A stretch of 5,054 nt of DNA from a bacterium (lineage in GTDB: Bacteria > UBP14 > UBA6098 > B30-G16). A program made the translations under genes and the position numbers. This document shows positions 3,261-5,054 of this stretch, one piece after another; position 1 is the stretch's first letter; the number at the start of each line of letters is the position of its first letter. The DNA lies in the NCBI GenBank assembly GCA_027064665.1, contig JAMOPH010000427.1:1-5054 (forward strand). Direction: 5' to 3'. The notes under the pieces are model-generated. The model ran no database searches and was not told the origin of the DNA. It saw only the letters and a list, made by a program, of their open reading frames with translations.

Positions 3261-5054
3261 ATGAGACGGATTGGACTTGCTGGGCTGATTTTGATGATGC
3301 TGGTGGTCCCGGCACTTGCGCAATTGGCGTATGTTGCAGTTCCAACCGAGAACAGCACCACATCAAATCCTTACCAGTCAGTTGTTTTCACATTCCTCAA
3401 TCCGAGCGAGGTTGACCCCTCCACCATCCAGTTGTGGGTCAACGGCACAATGTATACGGTTTCGGACCCGCAGGTGACCTGGGCGCCGGCGAATCTGTAT
3501 TTTGAGCCGTCAGCGCCTTTCTCCGAGGGTGAGGTCACCTGTTCCCTGGGTGTGGCGCTGGATTGGTCCGGCGATACACTTGAGGGTCTGCCTGTGGTGT
3601 CCCATTTCTATGTTGACCTGACCGGTCCGCAGGTCATTGAGTCCGGTCTTGAGGGAATTGAGACCGACACTTTCCCGATTGTGATTGGTCCGGGTTCTTT
3701 CCCCGATACGGTTGAGCCCGGCGACACCATCGTGGGTTACTGGTATGTAGTGGATGACTACAGCGATATGGACCCGCTCACAATTGCCGTTGAGGTCAAC
3801 GGCGACACATTTACATATCCTTCCTCTGAACTTGAGTGGGAAAACGATGTGGTCATCTCCGTGGACACTTTGATTGATACCCTCGTTGACTCCACCGGAA
3901 CCGATACGACCTATGACACCTCCTATGTTGAGCACACCGCCGACAGAATCAGATTTTTCCTGACCACCTGGTCCGCAATGGACACTATCTGGATGAGGCT
4001 GGTCAGAATTGACGACACCCCTGATTATGGTCCCTCAAATGCCCTACAGGATAACCCCATCAATGGGTTCTACTTCTATCTTGACTATGCGGGACCCACT
4101 GCGACTCTGGTCTCGCCGAGACCCATCAGCGGAAGACCTCTGAGAACCTCCTGCAGCGACCTCTCCTTCGTGTTTGACCTGCAGGACCCCAACGGCATTG
4201 ACCCGTCGTCAATCACCGTGCAGTTCAGGGGCGCCGTGCTTGATCTGGATTCCCCGCTTCTGACTTCCACTCCCATCTGGGATTATGCCTCCACCTATTG
4301 GCACATCTTTGTCCCCGACACATTCTTCAGGGTCGTCTGGCCCGATAGGGATTTCTATTGGAGAAGTGCGTGCGTGATTGACACCTTCTATGTGGACACG
4401 ATTGTTGTGGATTCCACCCGCTCCATTGTGGATACCATTTTCTTCGTGCGTCCGCTTACCGATGTTGACGGCTGGTGGAAGGATTACGAGACGGTTATCA
4501 ATAACCGTGATAGAACCATTGCCACCAGCGCCGAGATTTCGGAATCCCTCTACACTTCCACCACATTTGATAGATACGCCCACATTCGTCTCGCAGTGGT
4601 TTGGGATACGACCACAGGACTTAATTTTGACGAATTTTTCGGTGTGCTGGGAAGCGAGTATTATCACTATCGCAACTACGATACTGTTGGATGTGGATAT
4701 GGCGATGGTGATATGACCGATGACAGCATTGAGGTTAATTTCGTCTCGCTCCGCCCGGAGAACATCACATATCTGTATGACACCGTTGTCGCCACCTACG
4801 ATGAGATAGCCGATGTCGCCCGTCATATTTACTGCGAGTATGGCTGGGGGTATTATTCGGGCACCTTTGATTACTCCTGGGAGTATCCTTCGCCGCTTCA
4901 CCCGATTTTGACCACCACCACAGGACTTGCCCGTGTGGGTGAAGAGGTTGTCTTAACGCCCAATCCTCCGATTTACGAGGGCGAGACACTCCATGTTGAA
5001 CTTCTGACCGCCGCCGATGTCTTCGGCAACCCGCTGAGCGACCACGATGTGGCG
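3261..5054 (+). CDS. Large secreted multi-domain protein with Ig-like repeats, 3' end outside the window
   Basis: The frame is open for 598 codons to the window edge, so the protein is C-terminally incomplete here. The N-terminus is a classical Sec signal peptide: MRR, a hydrophobic core at residues 4-16, and a likely signal peptidase I site PALA|Q after Ala20. The mature part is rich in Asp, Thr, Tyr and Trp with few Cys and Lys, typical of extracellular beta-sandwich proteins. A motif recurs at the same place in three domains: DPSTIQLWVNG (52-62), DPLTIAVEVNG (171-181) and DPSSITVQFRG (314-324). Domain boundaries share FYVDLTGP (116-123) and FYLDYAGP (272-279). The segments at 81-109 and 567-592 (PNPPIYEGETL, DVFGNPL) resemble SbsA-type Ig-like (Big_5) strands. 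Asp-Thr-rich stretches occur at 200-224 and 374-393. No catalytic motif is visible. A cell-surface, S-layer, adhesion or matrix role is plausible; a secretion-system C-terminal tag cannot be checked. It has its own strong promoter and ribosome site. Confidence 0.85.
   Translation, partial: MRRIGLAGLILMMLVVPALAQLAYVAVPTENSTTSNPYQSVVFTFLNPSEVDPSTIQLWVNGTMYTVSDPQVTWAPANLYFEPSAPFSEGEVTCSLGVALDWSGDTLEGLPVVSHFYVDLTGPQVIESGLEGIETDTFPIVIGPGSFPDTVEPGDTIVGYWYVVDDYSDMDPLTIAVEVNGDTFTYPSSELEWENDVVISVDTLIDTLVDSTGTDTTYDTSYVEHTADRIRFFLTTWSAMDTIWMRLVRIDDTPDYGPSNALQDNPINGFYFYLDYAGPTATLVSPRPISGRPLRTSCSDLSFVFDLQDPNGIDPSSITVQFRGAVLDLDSPLLTSTPIWDYASTYWHIFVPDTFFRVVWPDRDFYWRSACVIDTFYVDTIVVDSTRSIVDTIFFVRPLTDVDGWWKDYETVINNRDRTIATSAEISESLYTSTTFDRYAHIRLAVVWDTTTGLNFDEFFGVLGSEYYHYRNYDTVGCGYGDGDMTDDSIEVNFVSLRPENITYLYDTVVATYDEIADVARHIYCEYGWGYYSGTFDYSWEYPSPLHPILTTTTGLARVGEEVVLTPNPPIYEGETLHVELLTAADVFGNPLSDHDVA

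Noticed and set aside
3510..3935. 141-codon minus-strand frame inside the secreted-protein gene
   Set aside because: Same reason: it mirrors the Asp/Thr/Val-rich coding strand and has no independent start signals.
4209..4901. 230-codon minus-strand frame inside the secreted-protein gene
   Set aside because: It is antisense to an uninterrupted 598-codon frame that has a signal peptide, promoter and ribosome site. Its translation is low-complexity and Gly/Ile/Asn-rich, as expected for the reverse complement of Asp/Thr/Val-rich codons.

Overview
The window looks like ordinary bacterial chromosome with three housekeeping genes on the minus strand and, diverging from them, a membrane transporter gene and a large secreted protein on the plus strand. 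Taxonomy cannot be fixed from the sequence. Strong Shine-Dalgarno sites, sigma70-like promoters and moderate GC point to a bacterium. The secreted protein, with a signal peptide, Ig-like repeats and Asp-Thr-rich linkers, resembles surface proteins of FCB-type and related candidate phyla such as Cloacimonadota or WOR-3; that placement is inference only. No phage, insertion-sequence, CRISPR, rRNA or tRNA signature was seen.

Minus strand, in the direction of transcription: a divergent YchF-like GTPase (2021 to 996), then a YjbQ/UPF0047 protein (985 to 572) whose ribosome site overlaps the ychF stop codon, then a terminator-like inverted repeat, then the N-terminal 157 codons of lepA (471 to 1, running off the window). 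lepA has no Shine-Dalgarno site. A promoter (TTGCAC, 17 bp, TAAAAT) sits so close to its ATG that the transcript is predicted to be leaderless or nearly so.

Middle: a 324-bp divergent intergenic region (2022-2345) carries the candidate ychF promoter with two TCAAAAAGG direct repeats, an 81-bp nested palindrome (2106-2186) and a weak candidate promoter for the plus-strand gene.

Plus strand: a FetB/UPF0014 ABC-transporter permease (2346-3128) without an adjacent FetA ATPase. A 132-bp gap then holds a strong promoter (TTGACA, 16 bp, TAATTT) with an operator-like dyad, followed by the first 598 codons of a secreted multi-domain protein that runs off the right edge.

The ychF-yjbQ pair is probably one operon. 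lepA, fetB and the secreted-protein gene each look like separate transcription units. I see no evidence for a new multi-gene system. The most unusual items are the predicted leaderless lepA mRNA, the loss of switch motifs in the YchF-like protein, the nested palindrome, and the repeat and linker architecture of the secreted protein.
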